A stretch of DNA of 64,000 nucleotides from Robinsoniella peoriensis (GTDB lineage Bacteria; Bacillota; Clostridia; Lachnospirales; Lachnospiraceae): the NCBI RefSeq assembly GCF_000797495.1, contig NZ_JTGN01000020.1, positions 29,067 through 93,066 of the forward strand. The letters are read 5' to 3'. Under the pieces are notes generated by a model, which was not told the origin of the DNA, made no database searches, and worked only from the letters and a program-made list of their open reading frames with translations. The translations under genes and the position numbers were made by a program. Every line of letters starts with the position of its first letter. Positions within the stretch are counted from its first letter, which is position 1. Of this stretch, positions 1 to 8,130 are shown one piece after another.

Positions 1-35
1 TGTGGCTTCCTTTCCAAATCATAATTTTCTTTCAA
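1..35 (-). CDS. Possible partial gene start running off the left edge (TTG start)
   Basis: On the minus strand an AGGAGG ribosome-binding site (plus positions 42-47) is followed seven bases later by a TTG codon (33-35) that opens a frame without stops to the window edge, giving MKENYDLERKP. Only eleven codons are visible, so no family can be named. It lies downstream of a binding-protein gene and its terminator, a place where permease or hydrolase genes usually sit. TTG is used as a start elsewhere in this window (60812), which makes it more believable. A later ATG (plus 21-23) is too far from the ribosome-binding site. Confidence 0.35.
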   Translation of the reverse strand, partial: MKENYDLERKP

Positions 36-52
36 CCTTATACCTCCTGCAT

Positions 53-72
53 ATCGCAGGCCTGCCTGCGAT
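53..72 (-). other. Perfect 8-bp stem-loop just upstream of a ribosome-binding site
   Basis: ATCGCAGG and CCTGCGAT flank a CCTG loop. The hairpin ends a few bases before the AGGAGG of the left-edge gene. The core GCCTGCCTGCG (60-70) recurs at 3941-3951, again directly before the ribosome-binding site of a transporter gene. It has no U-tract, so it is more likely an mRNA processing or translation element than a terminator. Confidence 0.45.
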
Positions 73-126
73 ACTGTCTTAATAAGTAGTTTGAAAGCGG
101 AACGCGCATTACGGGATATCCAAGGG

Positions 127-163
127 TAAAAAAAGAGGTGCTGCCGACTGGGACAGCCACCTC
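127..163 (-). terminator. Rho-independent terminator of the 176-1555 gene
   Basis: Read on the minus strand, GAGGTG...CACCTC (stem 135-163 with a one-base bulge) is followed by seven Ts. It lies 12 bases past the stop codon of the binding-protein gene, so the next gene to the left is probably read through at a reduced level or has its own promoter. Confidence 0.8.
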
Positions 164-175
164 GTTTTCTTACAT

Positions 176-1555
176 TTAATTCCACATTCCAAGCTGCATA
201 GCTGCCTTTTTGCAGTCTTCGTCATAGGCTTCTGCCGCTTCTTTGGCAGTTGTCTGTCCACTGCCGATCTCACTGCAGATCTGCGGACAGTTTGCACCCT
301 TGATTGGTGTCAGGTATTCAAGGGCCGGAGCTGTATTTCCTTCCGTATAATATGCCTGTACCTCTTTGATCAGGTCCAGAGACTCCCCTTTTGGCTCATA
401 TCCTGTATGGAAGCCGCCGGCTGGTGTATAGAAGGAAGTCAGGGTATCCATTCCCTCATCAGATGCATACCAATCCAAGAATGCCTGAATTGCTTCCACA
501 TTTTCACTGTTTTTATTCCCATAAATACCATTGGAAGGCCAGATGGTCAGTCCGGTCTGCTCCTGTGTATCCCCCGGCAGTGCGAAGAATCCCAGTTTGT
601 TGATATCGTCCCCATAAGTCTCACTCCAGGTAGGAATCTGGTTGGAGAAATTGATCAGGTGTCCGCATTCATTACTGAATATTCTTTCTGCAATCTCTTC
701 GATGGTAACAGAAGCACAGTCCTCGTTAAAGTACGGAACTAGTTCCTCATATCTCTCCCAGGTTCTGAGCCCTGCCTTGGAATCTGCAAATTTGATGTTC
801 CCTGCGGTAAATTCCTTTGCAAAGTCCGGCTCATCATGCAGGATCTGGTAATTGTCCGCCAGGAATGGAAGCTGGGCGTAGACTACATCCTTCAGCGCCG
901 TTCCGACTCCGGTAACTCCTGCCTCTTTCAAGGTCTTCAGGTTTGACTGGAACTCATCCCAGGTCTTTGGTACTTCCAGACTATATTGTTTATACAGTTC
1001 TTTATTATAATAGACTCCGGCTCCCATGCTGTCGCACTGGGGGATGCCATATAACACGCCATCCACGCTTGCCGCCTGGCTAAACGCATCATCGAAGGTC
1101 TTCGCCATATCTGTATTGGTAAGATCAATAAAGTACTCTGCGGGATTGAGCGAAGAAAGCAGGCTTCCCGTATTATAAATCAGCAGATCCGGACAATCAC
1201 CGGTAGCGAGTCTGGTCTTAACCACGTTGTCCTCCTCGCAGGGTTCAATATCGATTTTAAAACCGAATTTTTCTTCTGCAACAGCACATGCCTGATCCAG
1301 TACTCCTTTCGGTGTGGCGGATGAGCGGTTCAGCAAGGTAAGCGTTACACCTTCAAACTGTTTGTCACCTGATTGTTCCTTTCCTGATTCTTTTGATGTC
1401 TCAACCTGGCTATCATTTTTTTCTGTCTCACTGCCTTCCGAAGCAGTCTTTTGATCGTCCGCCTGTTGGGTGCTGTTTGAACCCCCGCAGCCTGTAAAGG
1501 TTACCACTGCCATTGCAGATGCTAATAATAGAGCTGTTAATTTCTTCCGTTTCAT
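176..1555 (-). CDS. Sugar ABC transporter substrate-binding lipoprotein (family 1)
   Basis: This 459-residue protein is an extracellular solute-binding protein of the carbohydrate (MalE-like, family 1) type. The N-terminus has a short basic segment, a hydrophobic stretch and a lipobox FTGC with Cys23, followed by a Ser/Thr/Glu-rich linker to about residue 65; the mature protein should be anchored to the outer face of the membrane. Residues 70-459 show the usual pattern of these proteins (KTWDEF near the first third, GDCPDLLIY near residue 120). Transport partners are not in view and would lie beyond the left edge. It has its own intergenic region with a long inverted repeat (1614-1701). The ligand cannot be deduced; nearby enzymes suggest an oligosaccharide. 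Confidence 0.88.
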   Translation of the reverse strand: MKRKKLTALLLASAMAVVTFTGCGGSNSTQQADDQKTASEGSETEKNDSQVETSKESGKEQSGDKQFEGVTLTLLNRSSATPKGVLDQACAVAEEKFGFKIDIEPCEEDNVVKTRLATGDCPDLLIYNTGSLLSSLNPAEYFIDLTNTDMAKTFDDAFSQAASVDGVLYGIPQCDSMGAGVYYNKELYKQYSLEVPKTWDEFQSNLKTLKEAGVTGVGTALKDVVYAQLPFLADNYQILHDEPDFAKEFTAGNIKFADSKAGLRTWERYEELVPYFNEDCASVTIEEIAERIFSNECGHLINFSNQIPTWSETYGDDINKLGFFALPGDTQEQTGLTIWPSNGIYGNKNSENVEAIQAFLDWYASDEGMDTLTSFYTPAGGFHTGYEPKGESLDLIKEVQAYYTEGNTAPALEYLTPIKGANCPQICSEIGSGQTTAKEAAEAYDEDCKKAAMQLGMWN

Positions 1556-1613
1556 ATTTGTTTCCTCCCGTTTTTTGATAATTCAATCCTATCATACGAG
1601 GTCCGCATTTGAA

Positions 1614-1701
1614 CATGGACATTACACTAAAGAGCATAGAAAATAATTTGTTTTCTTTTCCATGAAACTTTTTATCCATGGTTTTTAGCATAATGTCCAT
1701 G
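1614..1701. promoter_or_regulatory. 11-bp inverted repeat upstream of the binding-protein gene (possible operator)
   Basis: CATGGACATTA (1614-1624) and its exact reverse complement TAATGTCCATG (1691-1701) are separated by 66 bases and lie 59-146 bases upstream of the start codon at 1555. The core TGGACATT recurs as an inverted pair at 63260-63305. The distance is too long for a simple dimer site; DNA looping or two separate half-sites of one regulator are possible readings. Confidence 0.45.
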
Positions 1702-1739
1702 CCAGTACAGCGTTGCGTTGTTAACAGCAAATCGGTACG

Positions 1740-1788
1740 AAAAAGCACAGCACTACAACCTGTAGTTGTAATATGCTGCGCTTTTTTT
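1740..1788 (-). terminator. Long terminator hairpin (bidirectional), end of the 1826-6270 operon
   Basis: AAAAGCACAGCA pairs with TGCTGCGCTTTT around an inner TACAAC/GTTGTA stem, forming a hairpin of about 45 bases with T-runs on both sides (minus side at 1740-1744, plus side at 1782-1788). It closes the transporter/GH172 operon that ends at 1826. Confidence 0.82.
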
Positions 1789-1825
1789 AAATATAATAGT
1801 ATGTTTTAGGTTTTAAAATTATTTG

Positions 1826-2920
1826 TTAGATTTTTCCTTCCCAATTAAACTCTTCTTCCTCTATAGGGAGCCGCTTCTCCACAGGCAGTATTTCGGCAAA
1901 GGCTGCATGCGGCTCTGTCTGATACCAATATGCAGTCGTTGACCAGTCATCGCTTCTGTGATTGTCATGTCCATGCTCAATTGTAACTTTGATGGACTGC
2001 TCAAACATAATCGGATCCTGAATATGGTAACGGTAATAGGAAATCTTCCCCTTCCAGTTATCTTCTCCCCCCAGTATTAACCCATGATAGGGAGCGCTGT
2101 ACTCCTGCCGGGGGCACCATGCCATATTTACATAGTCTTCGGTTCCGGTTCCATGAAGTCTTGGAGGCCATGGCTCCCCGTCAATAAAGATCATATCATC
2201 GCCCTCACCAGGCCAGTCCCAAAGACCATTAGAATTGAGATTATGAATGTTAATATTACAGCCTGCATAATGACCTCTTCCGGAAGCTTCAAATAATACA
2301 TAATTGTCTTCTCCCGTTAAATTTGCCCCTTCAAAGCACCAGTCCCTGTGGGTCTCAAAATTCTCTTCTGTCACACCCTTCGTTGGCAACTCCCGATTCC
2401 ACAATGCATGGAAGCGAAGCATTTCTTCCGGTAGTTCCTCGTACTCTTCATAATCAATATAAAAATATAAGATTAATGTAGTATCACATTCATTTACGAC
2501 GGTGAGATGGGCACGTTCAGCAAAAGGCATCGGAAACCAGCAGTTAAATGCCCGTCCGTCTTCCGGACTCATTTGTAAGGGAGCGCTGACAAAGTTCTTG
2601 CACATAGCATGACCCATACCAAAGAAATCCCCGATGGGTGCCAATACACTTGGTTCCTCTTCATTATCCCAGTAGAACTTAAGGACCGGTTTTCTTAGAT
2701 TATACTTTTCCTGGATAAACCCGTCATTTGCCAGTGTAAACCAAATGTGGTTAATACAGCCTGCACCTTTAATGTCACAGATCGTAAAAGTTTTACCCGG
2801 CTGGATATAAACACGGTCATCATTGCCGCCCTTTTTATCATAACTGGAAACCCTCTTTCGCTTTGTATCTCTTTTAATCGCTAATGTATTTAGTGATGAT
2901 GGTATGTTGGAATAGTTCAT
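1826..2920 (-). CDS. DUF2961 / GH172-type glycoside hydrolase
   Basis: This 364-residue protein matches the DUF2961 family, now placed in GH172, whose characterised members act on fructose- or arabinofuranose-containing glycans. The typical opening is present (MNYSNIPSS, then GGNDD and GAGCINHIWFT around residues 32-62), as are WPGEGDDMIFIDGE near residue 235 and HGTGTEDYVN near 255, which carry the acidic residues conserved in the family. There is no signal peptide, so it should act inside the cell on imported sugar. It is the last gene of the operon with the permeases at 3101-4845, preceded by AAGGTGA four bases before ATG and by a small hairpin at 2933-2953. The substrate is inferred only from the family. 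Confidence 0.82.
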   Translation of the reverse strand: MNYSNIPSSLNTLAIKRDTKRKRVSSYDKKGGNDDRVYIQPGKTFTICDIKGAGCINHIWFTLANDGFIQEKYNLRKPVLKFYWDNEEEPSVLAPIGDFFGMGHAMCKNFVSAPLQMSPEDGRAFNCWFPMPFAERAHLTVVNECDTTLILYFYIDYEEYEELPEEMLRFHALWNRELPTKGVTEENFETHRDWCFEGANLTGEDNYVLFEASGRGHYAGCNINIHNLNSNGLWDWPGEGDDMIFIDGEPWPPRLHGTGTEDYVNMAWCPRQEYSAPYHGLILGGEDNWKGKISYYRYHIQDPIMFEQSIKVTIEHGHDNHRSDDWSTTAYWYQTEPHAAFAEILPVEKRLPIEEEEFNWEGKI

Positions 2921-2932
2921 AATTTCACCTTA

Positions 2933-2953
2933 TATTGCAGACTTTCTGCAATA
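2933..2953 (-). other. 9-bp stem-loop before the GH172 ribosome-binding site
   Basis: TATTGCAGA and TCTGCAATA flank a CTT loop directly upstream of the AAGGTGA ribosome-binding site of the gene starting at 2920. There is no T-run, so it looks like an intercistronic processing or stability element within the operon. Nothing else is recognisable in 2954-3067. Confidence 0.5.
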
Positions 2954-3067
2954 CCGCCCATACTGTCCGGATCCATAATCTCCCTGGGCGTTCCTTTCTT
3001 TTATAATATTTTAGTGGTATCTGATTGCAGTCATCCTTTTTCATTTAACCTTTTTCATTTATCATTT

Positions 3068-3109
3068 ATCCGTTATCCTTTATCCGTTATCCTTTATCCG
3101 TTATCCTTT
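3068..3109 (-). repeat. Three perfect 14-bp tandem repeats spanning a stop codon
   Basis: ATCCGTTATCCTTT is repeated at 3068-3081, 3082-3095 and 3096-3109. The last copy covers the final two sense codons and the stop of the permease gene (stop at 3101-3103), so the array is a tandem copy of that gene's 3' end placed downstream. Further degenerate CATTT-rich copies continue to about 3040. Confidence 0.85.
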
Positions 3110-3925
3110 AATGCCCGCAGTTTTTATTCCGTCTGTAATATATCTCTGAAATACAAAAAATAATATGATTATGGGCAGTGCCGCGATGCAGGAAGCTGCC
3201 ATAACGAGATTCCATTCTACGGACTGTGAAGTCTTGAAATTGGCAATTGCTATCTGTACCAGCCACAATGATCTGTCCTGTGCAATAATTAATGGCCAGA
3301 GATAATTGTTCCAGTTTGCCAGGAAAAAGGATATTGCCAGGGTTACCGCTATGGGCTTAGACAGTGGAAGAACCACCCGCCAAAAAACTCCAAAGTATGA
3401 TGCCCCATCTATCTTTGCCGCTTCCTCCAGTTCCTTGGGAATTCCCAGGAAGAACTGCCGGAATAAAAAGATTCCATAGGCATTGGGAATCATAGGAATA
3501 ATAACTCCCCAAAGGTTATTAATTAAATGCATTTTCTGTACAATAATAAACAACGGAATCATAATTACAGAAAACGGAATCATTAATGTGCTTAGTATCC
3601 AGGTGAAAATGACATTTTTCCCAAGGAAGTTCAGCCTTGCCAGTGCATATGCTGACATTGCATGAAAGATAAGGGCCACAACGGTTACTATGGTTGCCAC
3701 AAAAAAGGAATTGTAAATGTATCCGCCAAAGCTTTCTTCCTGAAAAACCGTCCTGTAATTATCAAAGGATAATGTGGAAAAATCCGGAAAGATATCCATA
3801 TTGAAAATATCCCCCAATGGTTTAAACGAACTGATAACCAGAAAATATATCGGAAATACAATAATAATCGCTATGATGGCAGCTATCACAATAAGAATAA
3901 TCTGCTGCCTGGTCTTTTTTTTCAT
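3101..3925 (-). CDS. Carbohydrate ABC transporter permease, MalG type
   Basis: An inner-membrane permease of about 274 residues with six predicted membrane segments, the first in IILIVIAAIIAIIIVFPIYF. The ATPase-coupling EAA loop reads EEAAKIDGASYFGVFWRVV, and the C-terminus ITDGIKTAGIKG is typical of MalG-like subunits. I prefer the ATG at 3925 (MKKKTRQQ) because GGGAG stands six bases before it; an ATG eleven codons upstream (3958) has only weak spacing and would cover a palindrome. It partners with the MalF-type subunit at 3964-4845 and the binding protein at 4921-6270. No ATPase is encoded nearby, as usual for these systems, which share a common MsmK-like ATPase. Confidence 0.9.
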   Translation of the reverse strand: MKKKTRQQIILIVIAAIIAIIIVFPIYFLVISSFKPLGDIFNMDIFPDFSTLSFDNYRTVFQEESFGGYIYNSFFVATIVTVVALIFHAMSAYALARLNFLGKNVIFTWILSTLMIPFSVIMIPLFIIVQKMHLINNLWGVIIPMIPNAYGIFLFRQFFLGIPKELEEAAKIDGASYFGVFWRVVLPLSKPIAVTLAISFFLANWNNYLWPLIIAQDRSLWLVQIAIANFKTSQSVEWNLVMAASCIAALPIIILFFVFQRYITDGIKTAGIKG

Positions 3926-3943
3926 GATAATCTCCCATCCGCC

Positions 3944-3957
3944 TGCCTGCGCAGGCA
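3944..3957 (-). other. Palindrome TGCCTGCGCAGGCA between permease genes
   Basis: A perfect 14-base palindrome in the short gap between the two permease genes, a few bases before the GGGAG of the downstream gene. It shares GCCTGCCTGCG with the hairpin at 53-72. Confidence 0.45.
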
Positions 3958-3963
3958 TAAAAC

Positions 3964-4845
3964 TTAATCTTCCCTGCCCTTTAAAATTTTCATTTGAAGT
4001 AAGGTAAATATCATAATTACTAAGAACAATACAAATGCCAAAGCTGAAGAATATCCCATCTGGTTAGTTTCAAATGCCTGCCGGTAAGTGTATAAAACAG
4101 ATGTGGTAGTAGCATTTGCCGGTCCTCCTGCCGTCATGACTTTAATCTGGTCGAATGCCTGAAAGGAAGCAATTGCGCACATTACAACTACGAATACGGT
4201 AGTATCTTTCAGCAATGGAAGCGTGATTGTAAAAAATTTGCGGATGCTGCCTGCTCCGTCAATGTCTGCCGCCTCATAATATTCTGCCGGTATGTCTTTC
4301 ATGGCAGACAGAAATAAAATAGCATTATATCCCAATACCAGCCATACGCCTACCACTACTACCGAAGGCAGTGCCTGGGTGGTGGAAGCAAGAAACTTTT
4401 GATTTTCACCTCCGCAGTATTTGATAATCTGGTTTAAGAATCCTTTCATGGGATCATACATAAAGGACCACATCAGACCTGCAATAACCGTAGAAATTGC
4501 ATAGGGAACAAAAAATGCTGTTCTAAAAAATGACTGCACCTTTTTGTTCAGGCTGTTTAACAGGCTTGCAACCAAGAGGCTTAAGCAAAATACAGCCGGA
4601 ACATACATTAAGGTATATTTTACGGTTACCCATAAACTTTTTAAAAACAAATCATCGTTTAGCAGTTTCTGATAATTTTTCAGCCCTGCAAAAGTCATTG
4701 CGGATAATCCGGTCCAATCGTGCAGACTGATATAAAAAGCATACAGGATAGGAATAAAAACAAACACCAAAAGTCCCAGAACATCCGGTAAAAGCATAGC
4801 ATACGCCGTCAGAGCTTCACCTTTATTAATTTTACGTTTTTTCAT
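3964..4845 (-). CDS. Carbohydrate ABC transporter permease, MalF type
   Basis: 293 residues with six predicted membrane segments, starting in LLPDVLGLLVFVFIPILYAFYISL. The cytoplasmic EAA loop reads YYEAADIDGAGSIRKFFTIT and is followed by the usual PLLKDTTVFVVVM segment; MTAGGPANATT is a hallmark of MalF-type sugar permeases. The start is supported by GAGGGGCGG before ATG. It forms the membrane channel with the 3101-3925 protein. A strong stem-loop lies between this gene and the upstream binding-protein gene. Confidence 0.92.
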   Translation of the reverse strand: MKKRKINKGEALTAYAMLLPDVLGLLVFVFIPILYAFYISLHDWTGLSAMTFAGLKNYQKLLNDDLFLKSLWVTVKYTLMYVPAVFCLSLLVASLLNSLNKKVQSFFRTAFFVPYAISTVIAGLMWSFMYDPMKGFLNQIIKYCGGENQKFLASTTQALPSVVVVGVWLVLGYNAILFLSAMKDIPAEYYEAADIDGAGSIRKFFTITLPLLKDTTVFVVVMCAIASFQAFDQIKVMTAGGPANATTTSVLYTYRQAFETNQMGYSSALAFVLFLVIMIFTLLQMKILKGRED

Positions 4846-4867
4846 GCCGCCCCTCTTTTCTGTAATT

Positions 4868-4896
4868 CTGATACAGCGTTAATCACGCTGTATCAG
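4868..4896 (-). other. Intercistronic 11-bp stem-loop between binding protein and permease
   Basis: CTGATACAGCG and CGCTGTATCAG pair perfectly around a 7-base loop. No T-run follows on the minus strand, so it should not terminate efficiently. Such structures commonly protect the upstream message from 3' exonucleases, raising binding-protein levels over the permeases. Equivalent structures occur at 22561-22599 and 36845-36883. Confidence 0.75.
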
Positions 4897-4920
4897 TTCA
4901 ATGATCTAATCGTTTAGAGA

Positions 4921-6270
4921 TTATAATTCGCCGTCATAACTGGCGAGGAATTCATTGATCTTATCCTCTGCCTTAATAACCTCCTCTGTAATGTCCGTAC
5001 TGGTATCAAAATATGCAGCCTGAAGCAGATCCTGTAAAATAGTTGATATTTCAGCCGGGAGCCTTTTCTCTGCCTTTTCCGTTCCAAAGATTTCATTGGT
5101 AAATACAGAGCGCAGTCCCTTCTGGTAGATGTCACTGTTGTTTTCCACAATTGACTTTCTTGGTGAGTAGGCAAATTTCACCTCAGTACACCATTCCTCC
5201 CCATGGGATACATCATCTGCAAACAGCCATGTGGCAAATCTGGCTGCCTCTTCGGGATATTTGGAATTGGCATTTGCACATACTTTCCAGCCGCCGGCAA
5301 CGGTAGATGCATGACCGCCTTCCGGAATCGGAAGTGGAACCAGACCTACATTATCAATATAATCCGCATACTCCTGCTCCAGCTTCGTAATTGCCCAGGA
5401 GCCGTTTATCTGCATTGCCGTTTCTCCATCAGCCAGTATTCCGATTTCCGTATTATTTCGGCTCGGTTTCAGATTGGCAGTGCCTTCCTCCAGCATTTTC
5501 CGTTTCAGTTCTAAATTCTCTATTACTCCCGGCTGGTTCAGTTTTGCAGCTGTTTTCTCTTCATTGAACACATCATTATCCGTCTGCCACAGGAAAGGAT
5601 ACCATTCAAATAATTGATGGGTTCCTTTCACTGTTTCAAAGGTGAGTCCCGATCTGGTATCTGTTGTCAATGCTTTTGCCGCATCATACATCTCATTCCA
5701 GGTCTTGGGAGCCTCCTTATTTACTTCTGCCAAAGCCTTTTTATCATAATACAATCCCAAGAACTCCATTTCAAAAGGAATAGCCAGAATATCCTCTCCT
5801 ATTTTCACTCCGTCCAGGGATGATTCTGAGAAATCCGATAGTACTTCCGGTTTGATGTAATCATTTAATGGTGCAAGAATATCGGAATTTGCGTATTTCA
5901 AAAATAGTCCAGGGGCTACCAGAAAGACATCCGGACCTGTGCCGGAGGCAAATGCCGTTGCCATTTTTGTACCATTGTAATCTTCCCAGGGGATCTGTTC
6001 CATTTTAACGTGTACGTCCGGGTTTTCTTCATTATACAAATCCACGTATTTCTTAAAGAAATCGTATTCCGCATTTTCCTGGAACATCCAGAATGTAATC
6101 TCTTTAGCATCTGCTGATTTAGTATCACCGGCAGCCGCTGTTGTTTTTGATTGTGTATCCCCGGTTTCTTTTCCCGTCTCTTTTCCCATACCTTTTCCAC
6201 ATCCCGACAGCATTCCTGCCACCATTGTCAAAGCCAACGCACCACATAATAACCTGCTTCTCTTCTTCAT
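4921..6270 (-). CDS. Sugar ABC transporter substrate-binding lipoprotein
   Basis: 449-residue family 1 solute-binding protein. A signal peptide ends in the lipobox LSGC with Cys24, followed by a Gly/Thr/Asp-rich linker to about residue 55 and then KEITFWMFQENAEYDFF, the typical first strand of the ligand-binding fold. VNKEAPKTWNEMYDAAKALT and the later GSWAITKLEQ and GGWKVC segments are also family-like. AAGGAGG stands seven bases before ATG. It heads the transporter operon 1826-6270, with its own promoter, and is presumably controlled by the kinase/regulator pair just upstream. The ligand is unknown; the downstream GH172-type enzyme hints at a fructose- or arabinose-containing glycan. Confidence 0.92.
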   Translation of the reverse strand: MKKRSRLLCGALALTMVAGMLSGCGKGMGKETGKETGDTQSKTTAAAGDTKSADAKEITFWMFQENAEYDFFKKYVDLYNEENPDVHVKMEQIPWEDYNGTKMATAFASGTGPDVFLVAPGLFLKYANSDILAPLNDYIKPEVLSDFSESSLDGVKIGEDILAIPFEMEFLGLYYDKKALAEVNKEAPKTWNEMYDAAKALTTDTRSGLTFETVKGTHQLFEWYPFLWQTDNDVFNEEKTAAKLNQPGVIENLELKRKMLEEGTANLKPSRNNTEIGILADGETAMQINGSWAITKLEQEYADYIDNVGLVPLPIPEGGHASTVAGGWKVCANANSKYPEEAARFATWLFADDVSHGEEWCTEVKFAYSPRKSIVENNSDIYQKGLRSVFTNEIFGTEKAEKRLPAEISTILQDLLQAAYFDTSTDITEEVIKAEDKINEFLASYDGEL

Positions 6271-6543
6271 TTGAATCCTCCTTATTTCTCGGCATTCTGC
6301 AATGACTGGCGACGTCTTTCCAGTTCCCTGCTTCTCTTTACACTTGTATTATAGCTTTTCTGAATTTTAATTACTATTTTAAATATTTTACATTCCTTTT
6401 GTTTTTTTCATATTTTGTGTGGAATTTGTTATAAATTTGTTTTATTCAGGTATTTTGTTGGGAAGCAGACTGAATCTCACAAAGGTGGGGTGTGGAGGAA
6501 TTGCACATACGTCATAGGCTTAGGAGCAGTGCTAGATCAGCAT
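6271..6543 (-). promoter_or_regulatory. Promoter region of the 1826-6270 operon
   Basis: On the minus strand a TATAAT box lies at 6348-6353, about 80 bases before the start codon, without a good -35 box, as expected for an activator-dependent promoter. Two ACAAATT direct repeats lie farther upstream (about 6424-6444). These could serve the YesN-like regulator encoded upstream, but the match is weak. No gene is seen in this gap. Confidence 0.45.
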
Positions 6544-6579
6544 AAAAATATGGGCACAAAAGCCGCATTGCTTCTGCCC
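6544..6579 (-). terminator. Terminator after the response-regulator gene
   Basis: GGGCA...TGCCC (stem 6552-6579, with inner AAGC/GCTT pairing) is followed on the minus strand by ATATTTTTAT. It separates the kinase/regulator transcript from the transporter operon. Confidence 0.65.
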
Positions 6580-6606
6580 CCACACTACTATTGTTTTATA
6601 AATCCT

Positions 6607-8112
6607 CTATAAATACTGCCGGTATTCAGCCGGTGTTACTCCGATCTGTTTTTTAAATAACGTGGTAAAATATTGGGAGTTGGTGTATCCTACCTGTTCC
6701 GCAATATGGTAGACCTTATCATTGGTGCTGACCAGCAGCTCCTTTGCTCTCTCCATCCTTCGGTATGTAATATACTCTACAAAGTTCATGCCTGCCTCGG
6801 TCTTAAAATAATTACTCAGATACCCAACCGAAAGGTTTGCATACTCTGCCACTTCCTGCAAAGAAATATCCCGGGTAAAATTTTCATCCACATATTTCAT
6901 AATATTGTTCATCCGGTAAGATTTTGTTTTATACTCTTTCATCTGGCGGATTCCTGCAGATATTTCAGCGATATTGCTGCTTAATACCTCCTCCAGCTCA
7001 GAAAAAGTTTTCATTTCTTCAATGTTGGCGGTGAAAGACAGGATATTCTTACTATATCCCGGATCTATGCCGAAGGATTCACACAACCGCTCTAAATTAG
7101 TACCCAGGAACATCATATGATTTTTAAGCCTCAGGATACTGCAGTTGCTTTCCTTATAAACGCTCATCAGATCCTTAATATGTGCACACAGCCCTTCTTC
7201 ATTCAGGCTTTTCATCGCATTTACCATTCTCCCCATAATCTCGTCCGGAAACCGTATTTCCCGATTCATCCGGTCTTTGTCATAAGTGAAAATGGTCTGA
7301 AACCGCTGGTAAATGCAGTTCTTTAATGCAACCAATGCCTGCATATACTGCTCTTTCAGCATCAAATAGTCACTCGCTTCCCCACTGACCCCTACGAGTA
7401 CTTTACAGTTATAATTCTGCAGAAGCAGCTCGGTTTTCTTTGCAAATTCTTCAGGGTCCCATTTCCGGTTCCAGATCAGCACGGACTGTTTATCAAAGCA
7501 GTTATAAACCTTAAGATCGGAATATATCTCCTGTTTTAGCAGCCGCTTCATTCCGCCCACTGATTTCAGTGCCGCTGCATTAACATACTGTGTCTCAATA
7601 ATCATAACTCTGTGAAGTTCTTTTTTTTCGGTAAATCCCAATACATTTAAATAATGCAGTTCCTCCTCCTTAGCACTTGTCTTCAAAAGATTAAAAAAAT
7701 GATTATCCTCCGCACTCTCCTGATTTTCCATCTTTTTCTCAGTTCTCTTTTTCGCAATCGCATCCAGTACCTTATAGAATTCTTCTTCCTCTACCGGCTT
7801 CAGCAAAAAATCATATACCTGATACTGCAGTGCTTTCTTTGCATATTCAAAATCACCGTATCCGCTTAAAATCACAAACTCCAGATTCTGGTAACGGTGC
7901 TTCAGATAATTAATCAGCTCCAAGCCATCCATATGAGGCATTTTAATATCGGTGATCACAACATCCGGCACTTCCCTGGTAAAAAATTCAATAGCCTCTG
8001 CCGCAGATTCACAGCAGCCTGCAAGTTCATATTTATCATCGTATTCCTGTATCAGATTGGAGATCCCTCTCCTTACTCTCGGTTCATCATCAACAACCAG
8101 TATTTTTAACAT
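6607..8112 (-). CDS. Response regulator with AraC-type DNA-binding domain (YesN-like)
   Basis: 501 residues. The N-terminal receiver domain (1-120) has the acidic pair D8/D9, the phosphate acceptor D55 in TDIKMPHMDG and the conserved lysine in DFLLKPVE. A middle region of about 270 residues has no recognisable domain. The C-terminal 100 residues form an AraC double helix-turn-helix (ISLQEVAEYANLSVGYLSN and the VYHIAEQVGYTNSQYFTTLF segment) ending in GVTPAEYRQYL. It acts in the cytoplasm as a transcription activator once phosphorylated by the kinase encoded 18 bases upstream, and probably controls the transporter operon downstream. A G-rich ribosome-binding site precedes ATG. Confidence 0.92.
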   Translation of the reverse strand: MLKILVVDDEPRVRRGISNLIQEYDDKYELAGCCESAAEAIEFFTREVPDVVITDIKMPHMDGLELINYLKHRYQNLEFVILSGYGDFEYAKKALQYQVYDFLLKPVEEEEFYKVLDAIAKKRTEKKMENQESAEDNHFFNLLKTSAKEEELHYLNVLGFTEKKELHRVMIIETQYVNAAALKSVGGMKRLLKQEIYSDLKVYNCFDKQSVLIWNRKWDPEEFAKKTELLLQNYNCKVLVGVSGEASDYLMLKEQYMQALVALKNCIYQRFQTIFTYDKDRMNREIRFPDEIMGRMVNAMKSLNEEGLCAHIKDLMSVYKESNCSILRLKNHMMFLGTNLERLCESFGIDPGYSKNILSFTANIEEMKTFSELEEVLSSNIAEISAGIRQMKEYKTKSYRMNNIMKYVDENFTRDISLQEVAEYANLSVGYLSNYFKTEAGMNFVEYITYRRMERAKELLVSTNDKVYHIAEQVGYTNSQYFTTLFKKQIGVTPAEYRQYL

Positions 8113-8130
8113 TGCTGTTCCCCCCCAATA

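Noticed and set aside
1614..1701. The inverted repeat as terminal repeats of a small insertion element
   Set aside because: Only 88 bases lie between the ends, with no target duplication or coding content.
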